64,000 nt of DNA from positions 113,195,677 through 113,259,676 of the forward strand of contig NC_134542.1 in NCBI RefSeq assembly GCF_050624435.1, given 5' to 3'. This document shows, in pieces, positions 1 through 10,344 of the stretch (positions within the stretch are counted from its first letter, which is position 1; the number at the start of each line of letters is the position of its first letter). Origin of the DNA: Tenrec ecaudatus. Taxonomy: Eukaryota; Chordata; Mammalia; Afrosoricida; Tenrecidae. Made by a program: the position numbers and the translations under genes. The notes beneath the pieces were generated by a model that did no database searches, was not told the DNA's origin, and saw only the letters and a list, made by a program, of their open reading frames with translations.

Positions 1-1052
1 TGTGTTAACCCCTGGCCAGTTTTACCTCATTATCATCTTAAATAATTATACTGCAAAGATTCAGTAAAATCTTCGCCATGTGGCTGCCGCTCTTCCTCTA
101 TTTCTAATGCAGAATAAATAATTCCCTGTGGATTTTGTGAGGGATGGAGAAGGGTAAAAGGATTGGGGGCAGGGGATTAGTACATTTGCCCTGTGAAACT
201 GGCATACATCATTTGGTCAGTTTCTCCTGTTTAATAAATTGGCTCTGTAATCGTTGAAGGGTGTTGGATAAGATTTACAGGACAAGTAGACCTTGGAGTA
301 AAGTCCTACAAGACGTTAGGGACGTCACTTAATCTATCTTGGCTTCAGGTTTCTTACCTGAAATATGAGATCAAAAAGGTGAATGTCTAGGTTCCTGTCA
401 CCACTCTTACTTTATGACTCTGGTTTTAACAATGTCTTTAATGGGAGCATTTCACCAGGACATGGTAGTTTGACTGGCAGAAGCAAACTTCACATGCATT
501 TAAAAATCTATTCTTAAATACACGGAGTGTTATTCACTCTGGGTTTTGAGAAGACAGTAGTAATAACAACCCGCCCTTGTGCATTTGTTTTGCTGTTCTG
601 TCACATGGTAATTGTTCATTTACAGTACATGATGGTATAACTATTTTAAGGACCATTTCTCCTGGGTGCTCTTGATGAGAAATGTTATACTCCATTACTC
701 CGCATTTTGAGTTAATGATGGTTACTCTCAGCTTGTTGTTAACCAACCAACTTCCACTTTTATTTCCAGAGCACTGAGGATGGCAAAAGGTATCTCAAAG
801 AAAGATATTCAGAACAAGAAACTCCGTTTTAATTAAGTCCTTGCTCCCTGTCAGGTTTGCAATGACTTAAGTAGTAGCATTCCAGCTCACAGGAAATCAG
901 TGCTTATTGAAATAACTCCCCTTCAATAAAGAGATAGCAAATAAGACTACTGCTGATAAAAAGGAAGTGATACTTACATTCTTCAAAGAAAGCTATATGC
1001 CATATATCATGGAGAAAAATCATATGCAATACTTTTTGGACAGGGACTTTGT
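1..1052. other. unassigned intergenic or intronic DNA
   Basis: I see no recognisable repeat, RNA gene or coding exon here. Reading frames are short (the longest is about 70 codons) and show no domain. Base composition is ordinary, slightly AT-rich. It may hold diverged ancient repeats that I cannot recognise by eye. Confidence 0.5.
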
Positions 1053-1800
1053 ATGTTAGTCTGAGGTCCCTAGAGAAGCAAGCTCATATATGCATTTATA
1101 ATATATACTACATGTAAGCATATGTAAGAAGCTGTGATGGTATAGTGAGTTCCATGGTGAACTGCTAACTGCAAGGTGAGCAATCCAAAATCCCCATCTG
1201 CTCCTTGGGAAAACAACGAAGTTCTTTAAGTCTATTAAGAGTTATAGTCTCAGAAACCCACAGGGGCAATTCTACTCTGTGCTGTCGAGTTTTATGAGTT
1301 GAAATAAACTCAATGGCAATGAGTTTTTTAGTTTGGGGATTTGCATATATATTGTAATATATATTTATTCTTAGAATTCATATAAATCAAGGAAATGGCT
1401 CACACAGTTGCCTAAATAGACAAGTCAAGTGTGAGTTCCTAAGGCTGGTTGCTGCAGAGGCAGATGAATACAAGATCAGCACGTTAGGCTTGTGACTAGA
1501 GAGATGAATGAATGCAAGGTCAACAGGTCAGGTGGCAGAACAGTGACGGCTCCAAATACAAAGTATCAGAAGTCAACAAACCAGATGCAAGGTACAGACT
1601 CAGCAAAAGCAAGCAAGCTTTGCCAGTGTTCACTTATATATAGGAAGTAGGCCACACCCCCATGGAAACTTTTAATTGCTTGAGGGGTGTGATCTGAGTA
1701 AACGGGTTGTATTCCACCCTAATCTTCTTAAAACTAATTGACAGCTCACAGTAAACCCCAAGATGAATTTCATTACATTGTGTTAGGTCACATTATGAAA
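1053..1800. mobile_element. old family F-type interspersed repeat, split by a SINE
   Basis: The left part starts with gttagtctgaggtccctag and resumes after the SINE with ataaatcaaggaaatggctc. Further on it carries a motif shared with other mammals, aggccacacccccatggaaa, followed by a stretch similar to 'cagctcacag...atcacattat'. The same start (gttagtctggg) occurs in younger copies near 38.2, 41.8, 57.4 and 58.7 kb. Class is uncertain: it could be an LTR or a DNA element. The end position is approximate. Confidence 0.45.
1128..1338 (+). mobile_element. AfroSINE copy (tRNA-derived SINE)
   Basis: The tRNA-like head (tgatggtatagtg...gctaactgcaaggt) is followed by the body with cagaaacccacaggggca and a diverged tail ending in caatggcaatgagtttttt. 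AfroSINEs are RNA polymerase III transcripts moved by a LINE. This one is inserted into the older repeat at 1.05-1.8 kb. Confidence 0.85.
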
Positions 1801-1998
1801 AATTACTGAGTCTTAAATGCCAATTGAACCTAATGCCAATGAAACCTAATGATCACAAATTGGTATATGTAATGTCCAAATCAAGTAAATTGACTGAGTC
1901 AATCAACTCATTTATTTTTCAAATTATCGTAGTTATGTGACAACCCATTTTAACTGTTTTTACTGGATTGAAATTGTAGTTTAAAATACATCTGACTA

Positions 1999-2524
1999 CC
2001 TTCAGGACCAAGGGTGTGAGGGGCGATGCTAGGAGAGTGGAGGGTGAGTGGGTTGGAAAGGGGGAACTGATTACAGGGATCGACATGTGACCTCCTCCCT
2101 GGGAGATGGACGGCAGGGAAGGGGGGGAGGGGAGACTCTGGATAGGGCAAGATATGACAAAATAACAATGTATAAATTAACAAGGGCACATGAGGGAGGG
2201 GGGAGCGGGGAGGAAGGGAAAAAAAAAGCGGACCTGATGCAAAGGGCTTAAGTGGAGAGCAAATGTTTTGAGAATGATTGGGGCAGGGAATGTGCAGATG
2301 AGCGTTATACAATTGATGTATGTATATGTATGGATTGTGATAAGAGTTGTATGAGCCCCTAATAAAATGTAAAAAAAGAAAATGATTAGGGCAAAGAATG
2401 TACACATGTGCTTTATACAATTGATGTATGTATATGTATGGATTGTGATAAGAGTTGTATGAGCCCTTAATAAAATGTTTAAAAAAAAAAGAAAGAATAG
2501 AAAGAAAGCCCAATTGGAAAAAAC
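1999..2524 (+). mobile_element. young 5'-truncated L1 (3' UTR only) with duplicated 3' tail
   Basis: Only the last part of the tenrec-type L1 3' UTR is present (ggaccaagggtgtgagggg onward). It is flanked by a 13-bp TSD, atacatctgacta, at 1986-1998 and 2525-2537, so this is a genuine single insertion. The terminal piece (gtgctttatacaattgatg through aataaaatgt) occurs twice, at about 2270-2375 and 2383-2490. Each copy has its own AATAAA signal and A-run, followed by about 35 bp of extra A-rich sequence. The copy is of the same subfamily as the one at 17.7-19.0 kb. Confidence 0.88.
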
Positions 2525-2539
2525 ATACATCTGACTATT

Positions 2540-3146
2540 AGAAAGAATAGGTACATCCTTGAACAGTGTTTCAACCAGTGCACTGAGTCTTTCCCAAATA
2601 TTCATGACTGGTAGCCATCTGGTCTTCCCTAAACATGTCTCCTTGCAAAGACATTTCTATAACTAGAATTAAGCTGGTTTTCTTTCTTTCATTTTGAAAT
2701 GGACTTGTGTATGTCTCTAAATACTCCAAGTCCACATCAGTTTTACTTCTCTTTTTTAGCCACTCAGACCTAAGGGGTAAGGAATCTGGAGAATTAAAAA
2801 AATAATTAATTGAGTGATTGATTTCTTTTTTTACTGTTAAATCCTCTGTATATTTTGGTCACCAACCCCATCCCCACCTCCAACATCACATCCCTTCCCT
2901 TAGCCTGTTTTACTTTCTTTTATTTTCTAGTTCCTTTAAAAAGAATGACTTTCCAGTTTCTTCTTGGTTCTATGAATTGTCAAACAATGTTGCCTACACC
3001 TTCATTCCCAACCTCATCTTTCACACCCATGTCCACATGCAGAAAGGTTCTCTTGCATTCATGCATGTCATCAACTAGATCATTGTGATGTATCTAATGA
3101 GTGGGTATCTGTGCATTGAGCATTGCTGTTTTTGAAAGAGTCCATC
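2540..3146. other. unassigned, partly pyrimidine-rich DNA
   Basis: This stretch is T/C-rich in its middle (2820-2960). It resembles the antisense of an old LINE 3' UTR, but no diagnostic motif is clear. Open frames of about 80 codons are artefacts of low stop-codon density in pyrimidine-rich DNA. Confidence 0.4.
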
Positions 3147-4133
3147 AAACCAATTCCAATTCCTAGCTACCCAGTGTACAGAACACTGCCCAAGCCTGAA
3201 CAACCCTCATACTCATGTCTACGTTTGTGATCATGGATCTAACAACTGTGCCTGTCTCTCTCCCTGAGGGTCTTTCACTTGCATTTTTCCTGATCTTCTA
3301 CTTTGTCAAGCATGATGTTTTTTCCAGGGACTGGTTTCGCTTGATAGCATGTCCAAAGAATGGGAGATGTAGTCTCAACATCCTCACTTCTTTTTAAAGA
3401 AAAATTTATATAAATCATTTTCTTGGAGAGTCATACAACGCTTATCACAATCCATGCATACATCCATTGGGTCAAGCACATTTGTACATGTGTGGCCCTC
3501 ATCCTTCTCAAAACATTTGCTTTCCACTTGAGCCCTTGGTATCAGCTCCTCATTTTCCCCCTTCCCTCCCTGCTCCCCCTCCCTCATGGACCCTTGATAA
3601 TTTATAAATTATTATTTTATTATATCTTACACTGTCAAACATCTCCCTCCACCCACTTTTCTGTTGTCCGTCCTCCAGGGAGGAGGTTATATGTAGATCC
3701 TTGTAATCATTTCCCTCTTTCTACCCCACCTTCCCTCCACTCTCCTTGTATCACCACTCTTACCACTGGTTCTGAAGGGATCATCTGTCCTAGATTCCCT
3801 GTGTTTCCAGTTCCTATCTGTACCAGTGTACATCCTTGGTCTAGCCACGTTGGCTTCTGGATGGAAATGGGCTAAATGGTCGTCTCCTGTTTGTTCCTGG
3901 CGGATGTTGATCCTCTGGCCATAGTAAGTCAGCCAGTATCTTCTGCAGGGTCAAGTGTCTTACAACATATTCTTTGAGTCTTTCCTTATCTTTTCATCTG
4001 TGGATAATTTGGCAAGGTAAAAGATTCTGAGGGAGGCATTTTTTCTTTAAATATCTTTGAGATCACTAATGTGGTTGCCGGCCTCCTCAAGCCTAATCAT
4101 AAGTTCTATAACCTTGTGTGTGGTTTCTGCTAG

Positions 4134-4410
4134 CTAATCTGTTAGCATCTGTATTTCCATTTGGTATGTGGACTTCATCCCCTCTATTGTGGACTTCATT
4201 TCCTCTATCATTGAATCTTTAGTCTGTGTTGCTTCCCTCAGGTCCTGTATTACTCTGAGCATGCTTCTGAAGATTCTCTTCTGTGACAAATCCCTATCTG
4301 ATTCTTCTATGAGAGTCATTAAATCTGCTACTGTGTTTTGTCTCACTGCTTTTTCATTGGGAGTAATGTGGTCTGTTGGCTTTTTCTTAATCCTTTTGTA
4401 GGCCCCATGT
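4134..4410 (-). pseudogene. L1 ORF1 N-terminal remnant (coiled coil)
   Basis: The open frame encodes roughly 90 residues. It starts with a basic stretch (KRIKKK) and continues into a heptad-like region with many charged residues (SMIEEMKSTIEGMKSTYQME), typical of the L1 ORF1p coiled coil that trimerises the RNA-binding protein. A stop after MLTD ends the frame, although recognisable ORF1-like sequence (LAETTHKVIELMIRLEEAG) continues in frame beyond it. The RRM and C-terminal domains are not present. No function is expected. Confidence 0.7.
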
Positions 4411-4419
4411 TTCTGGAAG

Positions 4420-6163
4420 ATGAGGGGGCCCTTAAGTCCCTCTCTGTGTTACTACTAAGGATGCTTTCAGGGGGCTGCCTATGACCTACTACAGCGATGG
4501 GTCAGACTGCCGTGTAGACAGAGTTCCTCAATGGCTCAGTGGCCAACAGTGATGAGAAGTTTCAGTGACTGGAGTGGGGGCTGGAGCCTCAATGAATGCC
4601 CCTAAGCTGCTTTGACCTGTTCTGTCAGGGCACACTTAGCAGCCTTTGTTCTTGTTTAATTAAAAACATTAAAAAGTGAAAGAGAGAGCGAAAAGGAAAA
4701 GCAAAACAAAAGAGAAAAAAGAAAATAATAGTCAAAAAGGAAAAACAACAAGGAAAGGGAGAAACGAACCCCTCCCCTTTTCCCTCCAATTTCTAAGGAT
4801 GCCTAATAGAAGGTGGAGGTGCTACGGGAAGTGGTGCTGATCTAGGGCTCCGGAGCCAGGCTATGTGAGGGAATGAATGCTCTTCAGATGGAGCATGCAC
4901 TCTCCTGGTCCCTGCAGGCCTGGAGGGTTGAGCCCATAGGCAGAGGCTACACAAGCAGGAGACACACCACAGCAGAGAACCTCCTGCACTGGCTGGAAAG
5001 GGCTGGGGCAGCAAGGGGTGCTGTGGGAAACGCCGGGCAGAGGTGCCCACCTCCTATCCAGGCAGGAACATTCTGGAGGCAGACAGGCTTAGTGCTTGGG
5101 GCTGCTTCCCTGGGAACTCTGAAGGGCACCACAGTGGTGTGGGCCAGCCAGGGCGGACAGAGAGGGCTCCACAGGACATGCAAAGCTGGGTTGGTAGGCT
5201 CCTTAGCAGGCAGAAATACTTATTGTTTGGGCCACTGGCGCTGGCTGTGAACAGCGTAGGGTTCCGCAGTGGCAGGGGCCAGGCTGGAAACTAAGACAGG
5301 GGTGATTCCGGCGGGAAAGAGAACAGTGTTGCCAGCTCTCCGCACTGGCAGAACCGGGCTGGGGAAGGCAGGCTTATCGTTTGGAGCTGCCAGCGCTGGG
5401 AACCCCTCAGGGCACTGCAGTGTCCTGGGCCAGCCTAAAGTGGCTCTGGAGGGAACACAGGGCTGAGGGTAGAGGAAGGACGGGCTCCGGGAGTGGGCTT
5501 TAGCAGGCGGGAAGTGCCGAGCACTGGCAGCTGAGAGTGTGCCGTAGCACGGCCTCCCAGGCAGGGAGCAGGTGCGAAGCTGGCAGGAGCAGGCAGGCAG
5601 ATGGGGGTGCCAGTGGTGAGGTCCCAGGCAGCAATGGGGGTGGATCATCCCCCATGCAGGTCGCTCAGCCAGCTACTGATAGATTGCGGGTGACTTCCTG
5701 GGGACTGGGTGAATGGAAGGAGGGACCGAAGCCCGATGGCTGATTGCTGCCACGTGGGGAGAGGGGAATTGTAGGAAAGGAGAACTTCTCTCTTAGTGGG
5801 TCCCCGAATGGGAGCTGCTGTAGGGGGACCCACCACAGCTTCGTGTCCTGGCAGTCAGCTAAGCAACTCCTGCCATGTAGGCCCGGCCTGGAGTGGAGTG
5901 GGTCAATCGCTGATCATAGGAGCGGTGGCAGTGTGCACTGGAGCTGGTCAGCCTGATGAGCCGAGATGGCTCAAGAATCAGATCCCAGATCACTGAGGCC
6001 CGACTCAGGATAAATGCTTGGGGTGGGGGTGGGGTGCTGTCCCAGGGGGATCTCTCACTCACCAGAATCCTTCCACTCGGCTACCTGGACTCTAAACCCT
6101 CCTTGTTTGAATGAGCCCTCGGTAGGTACAGCTCATCTGCTCGCTATCTTGGCCGCTCCCCAC
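4420..6163 (-). promoter_or_regulatory. L1 5' UTR (internal promoter), GC-rich with tandem subrepeats
   Basis: This is the only GC- and CpG-rich stretch of the window. It lies inside the TSD-flanked L1, so it is the element's own promoter region rather than a host CpG island. Near-repeats of about 135-155 bp occur around 5087, 5217, 5373 and 5504 (shared blocks such as ggcttagtgcttgg / ggcttatcgtttgg and gcaggcagaaatact / gcaggcgggaagtgc), suggesting monomer-type organisation. The 4640-4780 part, next to ORF1, is purine-rich. Transcription would run to the left. Confidence 0.6.
6143..6153 (-). promoter_or_regulatory. YY1-like site at L1 5' end
   Basis: The minus strand reads gccaagatagc within 20 bases of the L1 5' terminus. 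In human L1 the matching position (ccaagatggc) binds YY1 and sets the transcription start. One base of the core differs here (atagc instead of atggc). Function is inferred from position and similarity only. Confidence 0.45.
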
Positions 6164-7312
6164 CCTCACTTCTAGGGACCATTCTTGTCTTCTTCCAAGA
6201 CATATTTGTTCATCCATCTGACATTCTATGCCATATTCAATTTCCTCACCAACACCATAATCAAACGACATCAATTCTCCTCTGGTCTTTCTTATTCATT
6301 GTCCAGCTTTTACATGTATACAAGGTGATTGAAAATACCATGGCTCAGGCCACGAACAACTTAGTCCTCAAAATCCTCAACATTTTCTTTGCTTTAGAAT
6401 ACTTTAAAGAGGTCTTTGTAGCAGTTTGTCCCGTGCAGATCTGATGGACACTGTCGATTCAGGGAAAATAAAAGTATCAATAATTTCAATTTCTTGTCTG
6501 ATCATGATTATGATATTGTTTATTGTTTTGGTTGTGAGGATTTTAATATTTCTGTTTGTGGAAGTGTAATCCATCCTGAAACCCGCAGTCTTTGACCCTC
6601 ATCAATAAGTACTTCACGTTCTTTTAATTCTCAGCAGGCAAGGTTGAGGCATTTGCACATTGTAGGTTGGCAATGCGTCCTACTCTGTTCCTGATACCAG
6701 GGCTTTCTTGATATAGTTCAGCTCCTTGGACTATTTGCTCAGCATGGAAATTTAATAAGATTGGTGAAAGAGTATAACCCTAAATGGTACATACCTCTCC
6801 AGATTTTAAGCCAAATAATTTCCTCTGGCTCTGTTAGAACGATTGCTTTCTTGTCTATGCACAGGTTCCCAAGGAGAACCATTAAATGTTTTGGAATTTC
6901 TATTCTTCTCAATATTGCCCATAATCTACTATTAGCCACAGAGTGAAATGCCCCTTCACAGTCAATGAAATATAAGTAAATACGATTCCCCTACTCTCTT
7001 TCATCCAAGACCAATGTGAAATCAGCAATGATATACCTCATTCCATATTCTCTGATGATTTTGAATGTATGGCAGCTCCTTGTCAATGCACGGCTGCAAC
7101 CATTTGGGAATGTGTTGGTAAAAAAGAAGGCTCCAAGAATTGAGGGTTCCAACAGACATAAGTAATGCTAGCTGTGCCCACCCATCTGTGTCAAGGAGAT
7201 TTGAAGACAGCTACCTGATCAAAAGACTCAGCGAGATCCAGACGTGAGCCCATTCCAAAGAAAGTTGACCCAACAGAGTGCTGAAATGATCAAGCAATAT
7301 AATCATATCACA

Positions 7313-7629
7313 AAACATGTGCTGAACACAATTTTACAATAATATCTTGAGTGCTTTGTGCATACAGAGCATAAAATAACATAAAAGAAAAAACTGGTAG
7401 CAGCCGTCAAATAATTTATTAGCTGGGAATGCCATGGACAAATGAATCTCAGTATTTCCAAAAATTTAATACAAGTCTTGTGGACTAACTTGACACCTAA
7501 TACCCCACCATCCCTGTATTCCAAATTAATTATTTGACAAAATATTATATTTTTAAAATACTTGAGGTAGTAGTGCATCGCATCTACACATGATTTAATG
7601 AAAAAAATGAAACAAAACAAGAAAGCCCA
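7313..7629. other. unassigned AT-rich DNA
   Basis: No repeat family is recognised here. A 105-codon frame on the minus strand has no recognisable domain and is read as chance. Confidence 0.4.
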
Positions 7630-7832
7630 TTGCCATGGGGTTGATTACAATTCACAGTGAAACTAAAAGACAGGTTACACCTGCCCCATGGGGTTTTAAT
7701 AGTGTAAATCTTTTACTACAGAAGATTTTCACGTCTTTAATCCTCTGAGTAAATGGTGGGTACAAACTGCCAACCTTTAAGGTAGCTCCCAAGTATCTAA
7801 CCACTGTACCACCAAAGATCCTTGGATAGTAT
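7630..7832 (-). mobile_element. AfroSINE copy
   Basis: On the plus strand it begins with a diverged tail (attgccatggggttgatt), then the body (acacctgccccatggggtt). It closes with the antisense tRNA-like head (gtatctaaccactgtaccac). Divergence is high, so it is an old insertion. Confidence 0.75.
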
Positions 7833-7904
7833 TTAATAAAATAATTATTATATACTCTGTTCCTAATCATTAATCATGTTGTATTAATAACACTTTTATT
7901 TTTT

Positions 7905-8960
7905 ATTACTTCAACTTCAGTTCTTTAAAACTTTTTCTTTTGAATTGGGGGAAGGTTTAAAGAATGGTTCATGTGTTTTACCTTCAATAATCCAGACATG
8001 CCCTGTTTCATCTCATTCATTGAAATCCCGAAATGTAGCACCATCCATCCCACCTCCCCACTGTTTCCTGTCTTCATTTTGCCTTGTTTCCTAACTCTTC
8101 TAAGTGTTATTCTTGGGTAAATGCTTATCCCTTTTCCCCATATAATGCATTGTTTCTAAGATGTGTGCATCCCAATAGTGCTATTATTCCCTTATAGACT
8201 GACCACCTTTTTTTTTTAATTGAGTAACAAGGTGAATTTAATTCCTCACTGAAGGGTAACCAGGGGTGATAGTCTCAGGATATATTCATCAACAAGTCTG
8301 GTTTTCTTCCTGATTTTGAGTTTTGCTCTACATTTTTCTTCCACTATATCCACAGCCTTCTAATGTGATCCTTTTCAGAGCAGTTGGTGGTGGTAAACAG
8401 GTATGCTCTAGCTCTTCCAGTCTTATTAGTCCATTGAACTAATTACTTTGTGAGATTTTTAACTATTCTCTTTCTTCCAGACAGGGAGAAACCACTAGTG
8501 TCTTCAATGGCCTCTCCTGAGCTTCTAAGACCCCAGTCACTGCTCACCAATGGGAGATGCAGAGTGTGTAAACCATGTTTCACCACGTGACCTTGGTGTC
8601 AGATCTGGTGCACAGGTTTAATGACTCATTCCTCCAAGATGTTTGGTTATGTCTAAAATGTTCTCATAGTTTTTCCCTGTGCATATTCAACCACATTCAT
8701 GGATATAATCGCAGTAAAAGTAAATACCCACATACAAATATCCTCCGTCAAATATATATATATATATATATATGTAATAATTACACACTTACTCCCACAT
8801 ACATGCAGCCTACATGCCTATCCATGCATCTACTTGTTAGCTGCTATTACAAGATTGTGTATATAACAAATTCAAAATGACCCCACTGCATCTGGTCAAC
8901 TACCAATTCACCCACCCATCTCCTCTCTGGTCACTTTTGTTCAGCTTCTTCTCCTAGTTA
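7905..8960 (-). mobile_element. older afrotherian L1 3' UTR
   Basis: The reverse strand contains ggggtcttagaagctcagga, the same module as the young L1 box ggggtcttaaaggcttgaag (for example 18.15 kb), followed by a gccat-containing segment. Pyrimidine-rich sequence near 7990-8110 and the order of modules fit an old L1 3' UTR. A (TA)n run lies inside. Borders are approximate. Confidence 0.5.
8752..8773. repeat. (TA)n microsatellite
   Basis: Eleven uninterrupted TA dinucleotides. Confidence 0.95.
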
Positions 8961-9370
8961 ATATTCAATCCACTTCTTGATCACTTCCATGGAAGCTCAG
9001 AGTTCTAGTGCTATCATCCCGATCTGTCTCATCGATGCCTCATGCCTTCTTGCACATGTTCTCTATGGCATGACTGCCTGTGTACCATCGTGCTGTGAAT
9101 CCCCACTCAGCTTCACTGTTAATGCAAAGGAGAAAATTCTTACTGAGAGAACTTGCATGCAATTACCCATGGGTTGCAGAGACAGGCTTAAATCCATCGT
9201 GTTTGGAATAAACCCGAGCATGTATGAACTGGCGTCCTAGGCGCAGTACTGTTTTTGTTTTTACTGATTCTTGTATTCTAACCCAAATATGCTTAAATAG
9301 ATCTGTGAGATAAATGGGTTACTAAAGAAAAGTTCTCTGATGAATACACTTGGGTCTCATTAGGGTGCCT
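8961..9370. other. unassigned DNA
   Basis: No repeat family is recognised. An 87-codon frame on the plus strand (8977-9240) shows no domain. Confidence 0.35.
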
Positions 9371-9375
9371 TTAAA

Positions 9376-9699
9376 ATGTTTGCCATGGGAAAAGATGATT
9401 TGGAGGTCAGGACTAATACCAACTTTTTAATAAAACTGAAGTGGACACTTCCCCAAATCACTGAAGCTTTGCAACAAGTTTATGGGAACGCTGCCCACAA
9501 TGAACTACAGTTTTTAGAACTATTAAGCATTTTAAGAAAGGTGGAGAAGACCTCAAAAACCAGAGAAGTCCGCTCTGTAGCGCCAACCTTGATAGAGTAT
9601 CTGGAGGAGCACAAGATGATCCCATGGGCTTATCCGACAGATGCTTTCAGAAAGATGAGAATTGCGTTGGTGAGAAAGAGGCCAGGAAAGATGAGCTGA
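9376..9699 (+). pseudogene. mariner transposase remnant, internally deleted
   Basis: An open frame of 107 codons begins with a helix-turn-helix-like segment (EVRTNTNFLIKLKWTLPQIT, then EALQQVYGNAA) that resembles the N-terminus of mariner transposases. A stretch corresponding to the RSGRPST linker follows (REVRSVAPT). The frame then reaches KRPGK, a motif that in intact proteins lies far downstream, near the catalytic region. The central part is therefore missing and no DD(D) triad can be seen. It is read as a degenerate mariner copy, although the open frame is unusually clean. A host-domesticated HTH protein is a less likely alternative. Confidence 0.45.
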
Positions 9700-9734
9700 G
9701 AATTGGTTTCCCTGCATTGTGACAGCAGAGACCG

Positions 9735-9902
9735 GCTCATACTGTTGAGTGAAGTTTGCTTTGCTAACCACGAGGTCAACATTTCAAATTCACCAGCCGC
9801 TTCGTGGGAGAAAGATGAGGTTACCTGTTCCCATAAAGAGATCAGTGAGTTTTGTGTGGGTTTGGGGTCACTGTGAGTCGGAATTGACTTGATGGCACTG
9901 TT
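9735..9902 (+). mobile_element. AfroSINE copy
   Basis: The tRNA-like B-box side (gctaaccacgaggtcaacat) is followed by the body with tgggagaaagatgagg. It ends in a clear tail (tgtgagtcggaattgacttg atggca). The 3' end abuts the L1 tail at 9906. Confidence 0.85.
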
Positions 9903-9905
9903 TCT

Positions 9906-10335
9906 TTTTAAAAATCATTTTATTAGGGGCTCATACAACTCTTATCACAATTCATCCATACATCGATGTGTAAAGCACATTTGTACATTCATTGCCCTCA
10001 TTGTTCTCAAAACATTTGCTCTCCACATAAGCCCCTGGCATCAGGTCCTCGTTTTCCCCCTCCCTCCTCCCTCCCTCATGAACCCTTGATAATTTAGAAA
10101 TAATTATTTTGTCATATCTTTCACTGACCTACGTTTCCCTTCACCCACTTTTCTGTTGTCCGTCCCCCAGGGAGGAGGTCACATGTAGATCCTTGTAATC
10201 GGTTCCCCCTTTCCACCCCACCCTCCCTCCACCATCCCAGTATCGCCACTCACACCACTGGTCCTGAAGGGATCATCCACCCTGGATTCCCGATGTTTCT
10301 GGCTCCTATCTGTACATCCTCTGGTCTAACCATAT
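9906..10335 (-). mobile_element. 5'-truncated L1 3' UTR
   Basis: The plus strand shows the antisense of the L1 end: aaaaatcattttattagggg, then ctcatacaactcttatcaca, continuing through tctgttgtccgtcccccagg. It lacks anything 5' of the last roughly 430 bp. It sits between a SINE tail and a mariner remnant. Confidence 0.88.
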
Positions 10336-10344
10336 TCTATTTAC

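Larger units (their letters stand above)
3392..6163 (-). mobile_element. L1 with intact 5' and 3' ends but large internal deletion
   Basis: On the minus strand the element begins at 6163 with an L1-like 5' UTR start (ggggagcggccaagatagcg) and has a GC-rich 5' UTR to about 4420. It retains the N-terminal part of ORF1 (about 4134-4410), then passes to the L1 3' UTR (about 3860) and ends at the tail by 3392. Nearly all of ORF1's RNA-binding part and all of ORF2 (endonuclease and reverse transcriptase) are missing. A 10-bp TSD, cctcacttct, flanks it at 3382-3391 and 6164-6173, inside an RTE copy whose sequence joins up across the insertion. It must have been moved in trans by another L1. Confidence 0.87.
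3148..7312 (-). mobile_element. RTE/BovB-type LINE, 3' part, 5'-inverted, interrupted by an L1
   Basis: The minus strand carries the RTE 3' end (3148-3391). After the L1 insertion it resumes at 6174 and runs to about 7112, covering the C-terminal part of the reverse-transcriptase ORF. The RT frame at 6739-6939 reads ..RRIEIPKHLMVLLGNL.., an RTE RT motif, but it is broken by stops. From about 7120 to 7312 the sequence is on the plus strand and matches the RTE segment lying just upstream in the element (gctccaagaattga, then acagctacctga). This is a 5' inversion as produced by twin priming. It is non-functional. Confidence 0.85.

Noticed and set aside
4780-6160. GC-rich, CpG-containing block resembling a host gene promoter
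   Set aside because: It lies between the target duplications of an L1 and ends with an L1-type 5' terminus, so it is the element's 5' UTR.
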